Shown: positions 34,023 through 44,022, counted from the first letter of the stretch. The stretch is DNA of 64,000 bases from Prorocentrum cordatum (GCA_963575745.1 CAUYUJ010000904.1:1-64000); one strand, 5' to 3'. Numbers and translations are program-made. Notes: generated from the sequence alone by a model not told the origin.

Positions 34023-34148
34023 AGGGGCACCCCCCGACCGCCGAAGGAGCCCGTGGGGGGCGACGAGATCTCCTCCATCGTCTCGGAGAGCGACGACGAC
34101 TCGGGCGAGGGCGAGGATGGCGAGGATGAGTCGCTGCAGTCGGACTGA
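34023..34148 (+). CDS. possible acidic C-terminal exon
   Basis: The frame ends EISSIVSESDDDSGEGEDG and EDESLQSD before TGA 34146-34148. The Ser/Asp/Glu composition is protein-like and unlike the GGA tract upstream (33885-34020). It could be a second exon of the gene at 33387, but the splice junctions cannot be fixed by eye. Confidence 0.3.
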   Translation, partial: RGTPRPPKEPVGGDEISSIVSESDDDSGEGEDGEDESLQSD

Positions 34149-34753
34149 CGGCCGAGGGATTAGGTGAGCAGTCGGCTCGACTCGACTGCCAGTCGAGCCA
34201 TCGGGCCATCGAACTATCGAGCTCAGCGAGCTTTCGACTCAGGTTCTCGATCGAATCGGTCTGTCGGCCAGCAGACGCTCGCAGGTTCAGGTTCGGACCA
34301 ACGTTCTCGTGGGCTCTCGCGCTGGATCTGCATCCCGCAACGGAGGGTCGAATCGGATTCGGATTTTAACTAGGCTCACTGTCTAGTGCGAGCGTCACTC
34401 TGCTCGACGCGACGGGGGCAGTCGGCTCGGAGTACGTGCAGGTGCGATGCGCGATGCCCGAGAGACTGCAGGGATTCAGCCTCGTCCTGACCTCCAGCTC
34501 TTCCTGAAGGCTCTTCCTGGGCTTCTTCCTTCTCATCCTCACCGCACCCTCACCCTCGCCGGGGTCCCTGGTCCTGGCACTCTCCTTAAGCCTCCTCCTT
34601 ATCAGCGTCCACCTCTACATTCCGCCTCCACCGATGGGGCCCATGGGCCCAATGGGGCCTCGAGAGCCTGGAGTCTGGAGGTCCTCATCTTCACTGTCAT
34701 CTGCCTCCGCAAGGTTATTGGGTTATTGGGTCATTCCATCACGCCCATCACGT
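34149..34753. other. intergenic; no gene recognised
   Basis: 34160-34260 is rich in TCGA-centred words (CTCGACTCGACTGCC, CATCGAACTATCGAGC). No ORF with recognisable content. Confidence 0.5.
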
Positions 34754-34775
34754 GCGTAGCCAGTTTTGGCTCAAA
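34754..34775 (+). other. relict dinoflagellate spliced leader
   Basis: GCGTAGCCAGTTTTGGCTCA followed by AA matches the leader except for the first base, one inserted G after CCA, and the last base. The first ATG (34778) of a 957-codon frame lies two bases downstream. As at 21.4 kb, this points to genomic reinsertion of a trans-spliced mRNA. Confidence 0.8.
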
Positions 34776-34777
34776 TC

Positions 34778-37651
34778 ATGCATCACCCGAGTTCGATACA
34801 GCGTCGAACAGAGTTGTACTTGGGACATGTTTGCCAGCTTCGATCTGGCGGGCGCGTTGTGATTGCGGGGGATGCCCTCCGCGGGGTCATTGGTCAGTGC
34901 GTGCCGTCTAACCAGAGACACAATGCTGCGTGGGGTAGGCTAAACAGACGTGGGAGCGTGGTGGAGCCCAATGCAGAGTACAATGTCGATATCGTGTTCG
35001 ACCTGCTCGTGCACGAACTGGGGTACAGCATTCCTGCCGACGACTGGGCCGCGATCGTAGGCAACTTGACATCCTTCTTGCAGCAGCGAGCCTCTGCTGA
35101 GGGCGTGGTGGTAGACATTTTATCTGACGAGGAGCCGACCAGCACGATGCCGCCTGCAGAGCCTGCAGAGCCAGCTCGACGCCGTCGGATGACTAGGGCC
35201 CAGCGTCGGCAAGCGACGCAGAAACATAAAATCAAGATACTGTCCCAACGAGTGAGGCGCTTGAAGAAGCGCATAGCCACCTTCCAGGGTGAATTAGAAC
35301 AGTTGCAGGATACGAGTAAGGCAGATAAGCTGAGCGTGGAGAAACACAGGGGCGGCAGACGGCTGCGCGAGCATAGCCGCTTCGCAGTCGGAGTCTTGCG
35401 GAACGCTGCGAACGTGGCTGGGTGGACATATGGAGTTTCGCAGCGTGTCGACCTGTCGGGACCTACTGTGTATCGGTGCGAAGTCGACACATGGGCTGCG
35501 CTGCTCGCTGCATCGAGATCCTTCCATGCTGCTATTCTTCAGGAGTGGGCTGACTCACCGACGCTGGGCGGTTCGCCAGCGGACGTTGCAGTAGTCTCGT
35601 TCATGTGCGACGCCACCAACAGCTCTATCTGGCAGCGCAGGAAACTACAAGGCATGAAAGTGCGCACGCTGGTCGTAGCAGACGCCCGTCGCATCGACGA
35701 CGACCCTCTCTGTGCATGGGAAGACGGGTACGCAGAGATGACCAGATGGGCAGATTGCCAGCCCGTCGACAATTCATCAGCTGGTGGGACATTAGCTCTA
35801 GTGAGAAAGCAACTGAGAAGTGTCGGCTGCCCTCTGTGGACAGACGTTGACGATTGGACGACAAAACACCCGAACACAAATTCGCTGTTCATACTTTCAT
35901 GCACTTCCGACGGCGGGTCCGACCAGAAAAAAGCCAGGAGACAGTTGCGAAACTTGTGCGGCCCGATTCCGAGGATCTTGTTCTTTGACACAGACTGTTT
36001 CGCACATGCGTATTCACTGTTGGTGTGCAAGCAACTTTCTCTCATTGACGTCTATCTCAAGGCGTGGGGCATTCCTTGGAGGTTCTACGGGTCGCTCGCG
36101 AAGATCATGCTGTGTTGGCGCGAGGTCGCCAAGGACGTGTTCGCAGAGTGGAGGGCCACGTGCGGAGACGCGGCAGCCATGCGATGTGCAAAGAAAACGC
36201 CGCCGAGGTGCTTGTCAGGGCGGTGGGGTCCGGTCGGCGATTGCATTGACAGGGTCCTCGAGGGCGGGGAACAGTTGGCGAGGGTGCTGATCTCGGTGCT
36301 GACTAAGAAGACCAAGAAGGAGGCAGACGCACCCCTGCCAATCGCTGACGACTCGGGCCTCCAGTTCAACGAGGTCTCGATCCAGGAGCACGCCGAGCAC
36401 CGCCGAAAGATGGGCAACTGGAGGCGAGATGTATGCGACGTGTTGGTATCGCCGCTGTTTTGGCAAGTGCTCAAGTTAAACCAGATAGAGTTACAGCCGT
36501 TACAGCACTTCTACAATTCCATGCGATCGGTGTACACAACTGATCAGCTCGACGCCAAGGGGATGCAGTTAGCGCAGCTGGCCTGCGGAAGGGCCAACGA
36601 GTTCTTTGTGGAAATCGACGGCGCGATGGAGAACGACAGGGCGCTCGACTTGTTGGCTGCTATCCCAGATAAAGCCGACCAGAGCCGCCTGACTGAGATG
36701 CACTGGGCGGTGGTTCTGCAGAATGCCGCTGGCTTTCATTGGCGAGTCGTTGAGCCCATCAATCGATACCCGTACCGTCTCCTCCTGCTCGGCAAATCGA
36801 GCCCGTTGCAGATCTGTGCGGAGAGGGCTGAGGTTGCCAGGGAGCTGCTGTCTACCAGCCCATGCGACTTGGAAATTAACGCGAGGAAGGTTGCCCACTT
36901 GTACAGAGATTGTTTGAGGATAGCTGTCGACCGCGGTACTTGCACACCGCGCTTGTGGTCATTACTGAGGCTGCTGAAGAGGTCGGTGCTCTGCATTACT
37001 CAGGAGTGCGAGGGCTACAACTCAATGCTGAGTGAGGAGTGCTTGAGGTCTAGGCACATCAGTTTGGAGCTGCTCTCGTCGAGGGTCAACGTCAAAAAGG
37101 CATTCCCAAAGCGTGGCAGGAAATGGTCGGAATTACAGCCTACATGTACTGCAGTAGTCAATACTGCGCACGAGTACGTTGATGACGTCAAAGCCATCGT
37201 TCGTGCCACGGGGCGGTGGTCAGCGCCGCCTCCGATAGCAGACTTGGCGGGCGAGAAGGAACTAGCGGCAGCTCTCAAAGATATCGACCCCAGCCTAAGG
37301 CCGACCCGAGAAGTGGCATGGGTCGTCCCTTTCAACGCAGCATGGGTACGATCTCAACGACTTGATGGTGTGATCAAGGAGTCCAGGGGCGTGGCTGCAG
37401 AAGGCATCGGTCCAGGTGCGTCTTGTTTTGTACGAGCAGACCTGTCTCAATATGTTGGGTACCTGGCAAGGGCTACTATTGGGGAAGATGGTTCCGCACG
37501 CTTGGTGCGGCCTTTGGACATCGTGACTTCTTACAGAGCTTTCGAACACCAGCACCACGAGGTACCCATCGATCTGGGATCCACCGTCCGCCTCGTCTCC
37601 CGTCGCCATGCACCCCCAAGGGACGGGACAGGGCTTGGGCGGGGCGGGTGA
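34778..37651 (+). CDS. 957-aa intronless protein, possible RNase H-fold transposase
   Basis: ATG 34778 is the first ATG after the leader relic. Around residues 125-190 the protein is highly basic with a helix (RRRRMTRAQRRQATQKHK; KILSQRVRRLKKRIATFQ), suited to nucleic-acid binding. VVSFMCDATNSSIW, ILSCTSDGGSDQKKARRQL, ILFFDTDCFAHAYSLL and, much later, ECEGYNSMLSEECLRS are spaced like the D...D...large helical insert...E layout of hAT-type transposases, with CFAHAYSLL resembling the hAT C-x2-H-x-L-N-L block. PPRCLSGRWGPVGD is another distinctive phrase. The catalytic residues are inferred, not proven. There are no introns, and it overlaps the next ORF by 44 nt. Alternatives: a domesticated or unrelated dinoflagellate-specific protein. 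Confidence 0.65.
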   Translation: MHHPSSIQRRTELYLGHVCQLRSGGRVVIAGDALRGVIGQCVPSNQRHNAAWGRLNRRGSVVEPNAEYNVDIVFDLLVHELGYSIPADDWAAIVGNLTSFLQQRASAEGVVVDILSDEEPTSTMPPAEPAEPARRRRMTRAQRRQATQKHKIKILSQRVRRLKKRIATFQGELEQLQDTSKADKLSVEKHRGGRRLREHSRFAVGVLRNAANVAGWTYGVSQRVDLSGPTVYRCEVDTWAALLAASRSFHAAILQEWADSPTLGGSPADVAVVSFMCDATNSSIWQRRKLQGMKVRTLVVADARRIDDDPLCAWEDGYAEMTRWADCQPVDNSSAGGTLALVRKQLRSVGCPLWTDVDDWTTKHPNTNSLFILSCTSDGGSDQKKARRQLRNLCGPIPRILFFDTDCFAHAYSLLVCKQLSLIDVYLKAWGIPWRFYGSLAKIMLCWREVAKDVFAEWRATCGDAAAMRCAKKTPPRCLSGRWGPVGDCIDRVLEGGEQLARVLISVLTKKTKKEADAPLPIADDSGLQFNEVSIQEHAEHRRKMGNWRRDVCDVLVSPLFWQVLKLNQIELQPLQHFYNSMRSVYTTDQLDAKGMQLAQLACGRANEFFVEIDGAMENDRALDLLAAIPDKADQSRLTEMHWAVVLQNAAGFHWRVVEPINRYPYRLLLLGKSSPLQICAERAEVARELLSTSPCDLEINARKVAHLYRDCLRIAVDRGTCTPRLWSLLRLLKRSVLCITQECEGYNSMLSEECLRSRHISLELLSSRVNVKKAFPKRGRKWSELQPTCTAVVNTAHEYVDDVKAIVRATGRWSAPPPIADLAGEKELAAALKDIDPSLRPTREVAWVVPFNAAWVRSQRLDGVIKESRGVAAEGIGPGASCFVRADLSQYVGYLARATIGEDGSARLVRPLDIVTSYRAFEHQHHEVPIDLGSTVRLVSRRHAPPRDGTGLGRGG

Positions 37652-38927
37652 TCATCGTGATCGCTCACCGCTGGGCGGGGGTGGGCGGGGGTGCACTGGT
37701 GATTGGGGAGACGGGGCCAGGTGGATGCGGATCGACGGGTGGGTGGCCTGTAAGGTATTCGTCAATGGACGTGAGCCCAACCTGCACGACTTCAAGGTCA
37801 ACGTCTCATTCGACGAGCTGGCGAGGAGGATCTCGGCGACTCCACTCGGCGACGAGCATATGAATCTAGTCTGCCAGTTCGAGAAGCGCCCGTGCAAGGG
37901 ACCTCCTGCCATCGCCGAGGGGGGCGTTGACGTTGGCGGCGATGGCGACGCTATGGCGCATGCTGGAGCGCATGGGGTCCCAGATGGACATGTCGATCCT
38001 GATGTTGAAGCTGCAGCTCCTGGTGCCGACGAGGCAGCTGCGATGATTCTTGATGCGGCTGACCATGTGGACGATGGTCTGGCTGCCGACCTGGAGGACA
38101 TCATCGACAAAGCAGCCGCCGACGAGGCTGACAAGAAGGAGCGTGAGGTTGTGAAGCACTTGTTGGACGCAGCGGCAGTGGACCCAGAGGCCTTGCCAGA
38201 TGGCGCGGCCGAGGATGGAGAAGAAGCAGAACGTGATATGATACTAGATGCAGCTCTCGAGGAAATGGCTGGCGACATCGAGGACGTCGAGGGGTGGCGA
38301 GAGGCATTCGAGAAGTGGCTGCCGACCGCTAAACACATGATGGAGGTCTTGCTTTGGGCGGAGGATGCGACCAAGATGCACCCTGTCGGCCACGGCGGCG
38401 AGCTCTCCCTCATTCTCGCTACCCCGAAGGAGAAAGGTGAGGATGAGCCAGTCGTAGTGCACCCAACTTTGGTTCATTGGTACGAGGGCGGGCACGAGCG
38501 TCGTGGCAGCGTGGTCAACTTGGACAAGCTGAACAGGGCAATTTGGCCACTGCCCCTGAACAGGCCTAGATGTTTCAAGGGCTGCAGAATCCTGATGTTT
38601 GCTGTGGGCACGTGCGCAGAGAAAGACAAGTCAAAAGGCAGGCCCCTCGTTGACGCTCGCCTGCTTCGACTGATCGATATGTGGAGGCTTGCTACTGTCC
38701 TGCCAGTTGCAACGGACTGTAACCGATGCAAGCAATCCGAGTGCTCGGGCCACGAGCCTCACGTGTGCTCGATCTGCCAGCTCAGCTGGCACGTCGCCTG
38801 TGCGACCAAGATGGTCGCGTTGGCTAACCGTGACGGACTGCTCAGAGAGCACGCCCAGGTCAGCTGTTCAATACCTGGGGAGTTCACGGTATGCTTCTTG
38901 TGCGAATCACTTTCGTCGTTGGCATGA
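37608..38927 (+). CDS. acidic protein with C-terminal Cys/His zinc-finger, overlapping ORF
   Basis: The frame opens at ATG 37608 (GTCGCCATG) inside the end of the upstream ORF and runs 439 codons. The first ~35 residues are Gly-rich, so true translation may instead enter by frameshift from the upstream frame. A small folded region (ARWMRIDGWVACKVFVNG; DFKVNVSFDELARRIS) precedes a very acidic Ala/Asp/Glu stretch (residues ~110-220). A second folded region follows, and the end has CNRCKQSECSGHEPHVC, CQLSWHVAC and CFLCESL: eight or more Cys plus His spaced like a PHD-type finger. The role is unknown; neighbour context suggests it works with, or is the C-terminal part of, the upstream protein. 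Confidence 0.6.
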   Translation: MHPQGTGQGLGGAGDHRDRSPLGGGGRGCTGDWGDGARWMRIDGWVACKVFVNGREPNLHDFKVNVSFDELARRISATPLGDEHMNLVCQFEKRPCKGPPAIAEGGVDVGGDGDAMAHAGAHGVPDGHVDPDVEAAAPGADEAAAMILDAADHVDDGLAADLEDIIDKAAADEADKKEREVVKHLLDAAAVDPEALPDGAAEDGEEAERDMILDAALEEMAGDIEDVEGWREAFEKWLPTAKHMMEVLLWAEDATKMHPVGHGGELSLILATPKEKGEDEPVVVHPTLVHWYEGGHERRGSVVNLDKLNRAIWPLPLNRPRCFKGCRILMFAVGTCAEKDKSKGRPLVDARLLRLIDMWRLATVLPVATDCNRCKQSECSGHEPHVCSICQLSWHVACATKMVALANRDGLLREHAQVSCSIPGEFTVCFLCESLSSLA

Positions 38928-39419
38928 ACTGCAGAGCCACGTACTTGACTGTCGCAAGCCTGGCAATGGCCGCACGCCGCATGGCGGAGGTCAACAACAT
39001 ATCAACAAACAAACAGCACATCGACACAATAATCGTTAACATCCTCCGCATCGTCCCTCCTCCGCCTCCTCTTTCTCGTCATCCTGCTCCTGCTCCTGCT
39101 CCCGCTCCTCCTACTGCCCTACTCCTCTCCCTCCTCCTCCTCCTCCGACTTCTCCTCTTCCTCTTCCTCCTCCTCCTCCTCCTCGTCCTCCTCCTCAGAC
39201 CCCTCATCTGGCAGAGGAGGGAACCCCATGGGGCCCATGGGAGAGGGAGCCATGGGAAGAGCCCTCGAGTCCTCTGCCCCGGCCCGCTGCCTTAGTGCCA
39301 CAGTGGGGCACGCGGGCCACGCTGATTATGAAAGAGGATCGGGTAGTTCATAATGGTGAGCCCTGGTTGGGCATTAACAAAAAACATGAAAGGGGACTGA
39401 CGTCGCGGTACTATTTTTG
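38928..39419. other. 3' flank with CTC microsatellite
   Basis: A CTC/CCT tract lies at 39055-39195. No poly(A) tract is seen after the ORF. 39300-39419 is unique sequence leading into the dyad-box array and already holds TAGTTCATAATGGTGAG, a weak first unit. Confidence 0.5.
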
Positions 39420-39420
39420 T

Positions 39421-39871
39421 GTGAGGCCCATCATACTGAAGTCGAATATCAACGGGAATCGTTATGAACCAGCTAACAAAACATCAACGTTCGCACGCGT
39501 CCATTATGAACAACGTCTCGAAACATAGCGTGCGCAGTGAGCCGCATCATACTTCAAACGATCATTTGTGAGGCTGCGCATAACCAGCACCATGAGTATT
39601 ATGATGACCATCATAACATACCCATTGCCAGAATGACCATCGTCATACTCATCACCATGGCGGTTAGGAGGGGCCTCATAAGATGGCGGTCCCCGATATG
39701 ACCACACTCATACACCACACCATGCATTATATGAGGTCCATCATATCATGGTGGCGCATGTTATGATCATCATCATAACGAGGCAGGCGTTCTATGAGGT
39801 GCCTCATATCCGTACCCCCCCTGGTATGACCCCCGTCACAACCCGACCATGCGCGGGATGACCTTGCTCAT
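39421..39871. repeat. array of 14-bp dyad boxes every 31-33 bp
   Basis: A box of the form RTGANNNNNNTCAT occurs at 39421, 39506 (imperfect), 39537, 39568, 39601, 39633, 39666 (AGGAGG start), 39698, 39731, 39763, 39794, 39826 and 39858. From 39506 on the spacing is 31-33 bp without exception. The inner bases vary but often stay complementary, as in ATGATGACCATCAT and ATGAGGTGCCTCAT, which have perfect 6-bp arms. The intervening 17-18 bp are not conserved. This is a repeat defined by a palindromic site. Confidence 0.8.
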
Positions 39872-40016
39872 AATCACAGGCTCGTGTTTGTGCCAACACA
39901 TATGGTCCACACGTTGACCTCATAATCGCACTAGCTGTTTTAGCTGGCCCAAGCCTGTTCAGGCGAGTAGTTCTTTGGCGTTTGAGTTCGTACTGGTGCA
40001 ATTTCTTTTTCGACAT

Positions 40017-40262
40017 ATGGAGGCGGCACTGAAGGTGCTGATGCAAAATGTGTCGCCAGAGACCTTGTTGGCGGCGGCATCGGCCATGAAGACCGCCTCG
40101 GGCGGCTCTGGCTCTGGGGGTGAGCCGCCGCCTGGAGGGTCTGCGGGCTCCGCGCCCGCGGCGCCGCTGGCCTCGCCGGATTCGCCCGTGGGCGTGGCGA
40201 CCGCGGCGCCCGCCGTGGCGCATGCGTCGCCGCCGCCTGCTGTTGCTCCTGGTGCCCATCAG
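40017..40262 (+). CDS. exon 1 of a five-exon gene (40017-44676), unknown function
   Basis: Start ATG 40017 (MEAALKVLMQNVSPETLL). The exon encodes a short helix and then a low-complexity Gly/Ser/Pro/Ala linker. The donor is placed after CATCAG, where the next bases are GA; the acceptor of exon 2 has the same CAGGAYAGC sequence. The joined product of exons 40017-40262, 40729-41522, 41754-42085, 42503-44022 and 44380-44676 would be 1062 residues if the in-frame TGA in exon 2 were a sense codon. All phases agree at the proposed junctions, which supports the model. No family was recognised. Confidence 0.5.
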
Positions 40263-40728
40263 GACAGCCTCATTGAAATGACCTTCCGCCCCCGCCCTCA
40301 CCCCTCGCCCCCGCTCGACCCAGCCAGAGGCCTCCAGTCGCGAAGGGGGCGAGGAGAGGCGGGGGGGAGGGGGCGCGGGCCCCGACGGTCAGGGGCCCAG
40401 CCCCAACGGCCCAACGCAGTCACTGGGTGACTGTGTGGGGGGGGGAAGTGGGGAAGCGGAGCGAGAGTCCGATCACCTCTCCCAGGGAGGGGTGATCAGA
40501 GACTGGCTCCGCTTCCCCCATGCGCCCCTCGCATATACCGCATATACCCCCTTCCCATTCTCTCTTACCCGACCCCCTCCTCCCGCGTCCCTCACTCCTC
40601 GAGTCCTTGAGTCCTCCTTCCTTCCTCCTCCGCACTTCCCTCCGCCTCCACTTCTTTTTAAGTGTTTTTTGTCGGCCCTGATCGGCGCCCAGTGGCACTC
40701 TTACCTTATCCTTCCACAGGCCCTGCAG

Positions 40729-41522
40729 GATAGCTTCGAGAACCTCGAGGGCTCCATGCGCCTGGACTGGGTGATCAATAAGTGAGAGGTGAAGGGCTTG
40801 GAGCGCAGGGTCCTCCCGCACGACTCCAAGGGCGAGCAACAGATCTTCAGGGCGAAGGTCAACCAGCGCAAGCAGATGACGGCTTCACGGGCCTACGCGA
40901 AGAGCTTCCTCGCGAATGGCATCGTGACTGGCGGCGTCACTGGCTCGATGTGGCTCAAGATGTCCAAGGGCAACGTGCCGCCGTGCTGGGCCATCACGTG
41001 GGGCACTCGCATATGCGACACCTTCTACCCCATGGCGGCCAAGCATTCTGACAACAAGTTCGTGAAGTATGCCAAGGAGAACGGGTTTTGCAACGTCATC
41101 TTGTTGTCCGCCGACATCGACCCGAAACACGAGGAGTGGGTGAAGACGTACCACAACAAGTTCCACGGTGGCAGCGAGGTTACGTTCGACGAGGTGGTCA
41201 ACGACGCCTTGGAGCTTCGCAGCATGTGGTGTGCGCACGCCTATGACTCTGGATTGATCGAGCGCTCCCGTGACCAGGAGGGGGGTGGATATTTATCTAA
41301 GATGTGGAATTTCCTTAAGGACCAGCCCAAAGCTTCGCATTTCGAAGGGCACAATAACAAGTTCTTGAAAGCAGGCCGCCTTGGTGACAAATTGGTGAAG
41401 CTCAAGGTCAAGGACTCCGTGAGTGAGATGCTTGGCGAGTACTGCGACTACCTGAACAAAGATTTCCATATCCATGCCGTCATCGGCAACATGCACGACG
41501 TGGTGAAGATAATCATGCTCAG
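40729..41522 (+). CDS. exon 2, with an in-frame TGA
   Basis: The acceptor is CCCTGCAG|GATAGC. The exon reads DSFENLEGSMRLDWVINK, then TGA at 40783-40785, then EVKGLERRVLPHDSKGEQ and a globular region containing WAITWGTRICDTFYPMAAK, NGFCNVILLSADIDPKHEEW, SGLIERSRDQEGGGYLSKMW and FHIHAVIGNMHDVVKII. It ends CTC AG with a GC donor (intron 41523-41753). A TGG-to-TGA change would explain the stop; sequencing error is possible. The rest of the exon keeps coding character, so any inactivation is recent. Confidence 0.6.
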
Positions 41523-41753
41523 GCTTGTGGCCCAGTAGTGGGGGGGAAAGGGGGAAGGGCAACGAGAAGTCGCGGCTGTGTGCCGCCCTCTTTTATGATG
41601 GTGCCGCCTTCTGCTGAGGCAAAACGCTTGCCGTCTTGCGCAGGTGGCACATCGGCAGACCACACGACATAAATGGTTACCATTCCGCTGTAGTGGAAGC
41701 CCACCCCCCTTGTTGCCCTTCTACCCGCTCCCCCTCCACTCGGCGCCTGCCAG

Positions 41754-42085
41754 GCTGAAGGGCTCCACGCCAGAGAAGCTCATTGCGAACCTCGTGTACG
41801 AGTCGATGAAATTCATCGCCCCCTTGGCCAGCGACGACGACGACATCAAGGCGCCGTGGGTATTCGCTCCGAAGGCGCCCATCAGCCTTCAGCACTTGCT
41901 TGACCTGCTGGTCTACCCCGTCGAGGGGGCGAAGGTGCTCAGCCTCATTTCCGTGCCGCCTGTCATGAGCGAGGAGGCCAAGGCGAAGGCGACGGCCGCG
42001 CCGAAGAAGGGCCCGACGCGCAGGAAGCTCCAGCAGATGGGCGACTCCGTCGAGCCGCCCAAGAAGCCTGCTACCGACACTTTCG
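41754..42085 (+). CDS. exon 3
   Basis: The acceptor is GCCTGCCAG|G, completing the split Arg codon. The exon encodes KGSTPEKLIANLVYES and LQHLLDLLVYPVEGAKVLSL, then a Lys/Ala/Pro-rich basic stretch (EEAKAKATAAPKKGPTRRK). The donor is TTTCG|GTCAGC. The following intron (42086-42502) carries CTC microsatellites at 42190-42235 and 42397-42443. Confidence 0.6.
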
Positions 42086-42502
42086 GTCAGCGTGTGCTTG
42101 CATTGTAAATCTCCTCCACCGCCCCCGTCGCAGTCCCGATCCAACCCCGCATCCTCCGACATCCTCCTGAATGCCCTCCGCCTACAGCTCATCCTCCTCC
42201 TCATCCTCTTCCTCCTCCTCCTCCGTCAGAGCTCATAGCCATCCTGATCATAAGCCTCGTATGCTTATTCCTCATCCCTCCTTCCCTCCTTCCCCTCATC
42301 ATGCCAATCACGGTATTCCCCCAGCACCCTTCCCCATCGTCCCTCTTCTCCTCGTCCTCCCTTCCCATTCCCCACTTCCCCACTCCCCCCCTTTCCCATC
42401 CTCCTCCTCCTCCTCCTCCTCCTCCTCCTCCTCCTCCTCCTCTTACTCCCCCCATCCTCTGTCGCCTCCCCATCCCCCTGTAAACCTTGCCACCTTCCTC
42501 AG

Positions 42503-44022
42503 ATCCATCGGGTAAGACTGCGATCGACGTGGTCGGCTTCTTGTTGGCATCTTCAGTCAGCGCCGATATGCAGTGCGAGCCTGGAGTATCTAGCACAATT
42601 TCTTTCGTCTCGTCGGCATGTCTGGAGTTCATTTGGACTGGCAGCGTGACTGTGCATGGGAAGAGCATTACTGGGTTTGCTGCGCTGTACTCGACGGCGA
42701 AGCAGATGCTGGGCCAGCACAGGGAGGTGTGCTCCAAGGGCAACAGTACTGCTCGGCCGAAGGACGGGGGCTCGGCCACCATGTTTATCGATAGCGACCG
42801 GGCCATCATCTCAGAGAAGATGGCTACCTTCATCGACAACGAGGCGAAGTTCGTAGCCCTCAAGGCCTTTGCGAACCAACTGAAGGGCTTGGGCGCGACC
42901 GACCACCCTGTGATTCAGAGCACCCTCTTCAAGATCATGGCCGACCCGCATCTGACGGGGGAGATTACCATCGAGCGCATCATCGACTATGTTCTCGCTG
43001 TCGCCGATCAGGCATTCCCGCCCGAGTGGGCCGAGACAGCGAAGGAGGTGCTGCAGCTGGGCAAGGTGCCATGCAGCGTGGCAATGATATGGGGTGACAT
43101 TCATGAATTATTGCGCTTCGGCGCGTTTCGGGCCAAGTTGATGATGCAAGCGATCGCGTTCATTCTCTCGAAGCCTGGCATGACCACTACAGGTGTCGAC
43201 TCCGCGGGCATGAATAACCTGAAGGCCGAGCTGACGACCAACTGCGACGTCCACATCGACGCTGTCGGCTCCCACGACATCAACCAGGCGAGTAAGGGGG
43301 CGCAGAAGAGCTTCTGGATGGGCCTCGTCGCGTCCCTTGGCAAGGACTCGCATGCGCTGAGGGAGTTGCCGAAGTGGAAGCCACCAGCAGCGGAGACCGC
43401 CGATGGCGACGACAAGAACGGCGACAAGGGCGACGCGAGCACCGATGGCGGCCCCGTCGAGATCAAGACTGAGCCACGCGACGACAAGGGCGCCGCTATT
43501 TTGCGTGCAGGTGCCCCTGGTTCCGCGGCCAAGGAAACCAAGGTGCTCGTGACGGAGGTCGTGACGCTGTCGGACCTCTACTCCTTCAGGATGACGGGGC
43601 CGACCATCGACGTGCCCTACGTGAAGATGATCGAGGCGGAGGCCGAGAAGCAGATTTGGACGTTCTACAAAAGCCACTCGAGCAATTGGAGCAATATCAA
43701 GGTGTGCTTTCGCTCGAAGCAGCCTACTCTACAGGTTGACTTGAGCAGCCAAGACCTTCGTTTACCGTTCGCTGGCAGCGTGACCACGCAGCCGACCAAG
43801 GACGGCATCCTGCTCGGAGAGTCGTTCGGTCTCCAGTTCTACCTGGTTGGGGACGCGAGCCTCTTCGCGGAGGTGTGCATTCCAGCCTACATGGTCAAGG
43901 TCGTCGACGGCGACGCCGAGCCGGCGATGGAGGTCTACTGGCACGACTTGACGCTCAACATTTTGCCCAAGGGCCACCAGAAGTCCCTCAAGGAAGCTTC
44001 GGCGAAGACCCCGACTCTCAAG
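42503..44022 (+). CDS. exon 4, large helical domain
   Basis: The acceptor is CTTCCTCAG|ATCC. The ~506-residue exon begins PSGKTAIDVVGFLLASSVSA and includes a helical region (KFVALKAFANQLKGLG; PEWAETAKEVLQLGK; RAKLMMQAIAFILSKPG). An Asp/Gly/Lys-rich linker with VEIKTEPRDD follows, where IKTE fits the psi-K-x-E sumoylation pattern. The C-terminal beta-rich region has KVLVTEVVTLSDLYSF, LQVDLSSQDLRLPFAG and AEVCIPAYMVKVVDG. Donor CTCAAG|GTTCCC. Unknown family; the sumoylation-like motif hints at a nuclear protein only weakly. Confidence 0.65.

Noticed and set aside
34634-39250. CCATGGGCCC/GGGCCCATGG words on both sides of the transposase-like gene pair as terminal inverted repeats
   Set aside because: Shared words are short and self-palindromic, with no consistent boundary or target duplication.
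39930-39956. Leader-like TAGCTGTTTTAGCTGGCCCAAG upstream of the five-exon gene
   Set aside because: Needs a two-base insertion and several substitutions to match the spliced leader; too weak to claim, though the position is suggestive.
43101-43677. Antisense frames over exon 4
   Set aside because: Shadows of the plus-strand exon in GC-rich coding DNA; no own motif.
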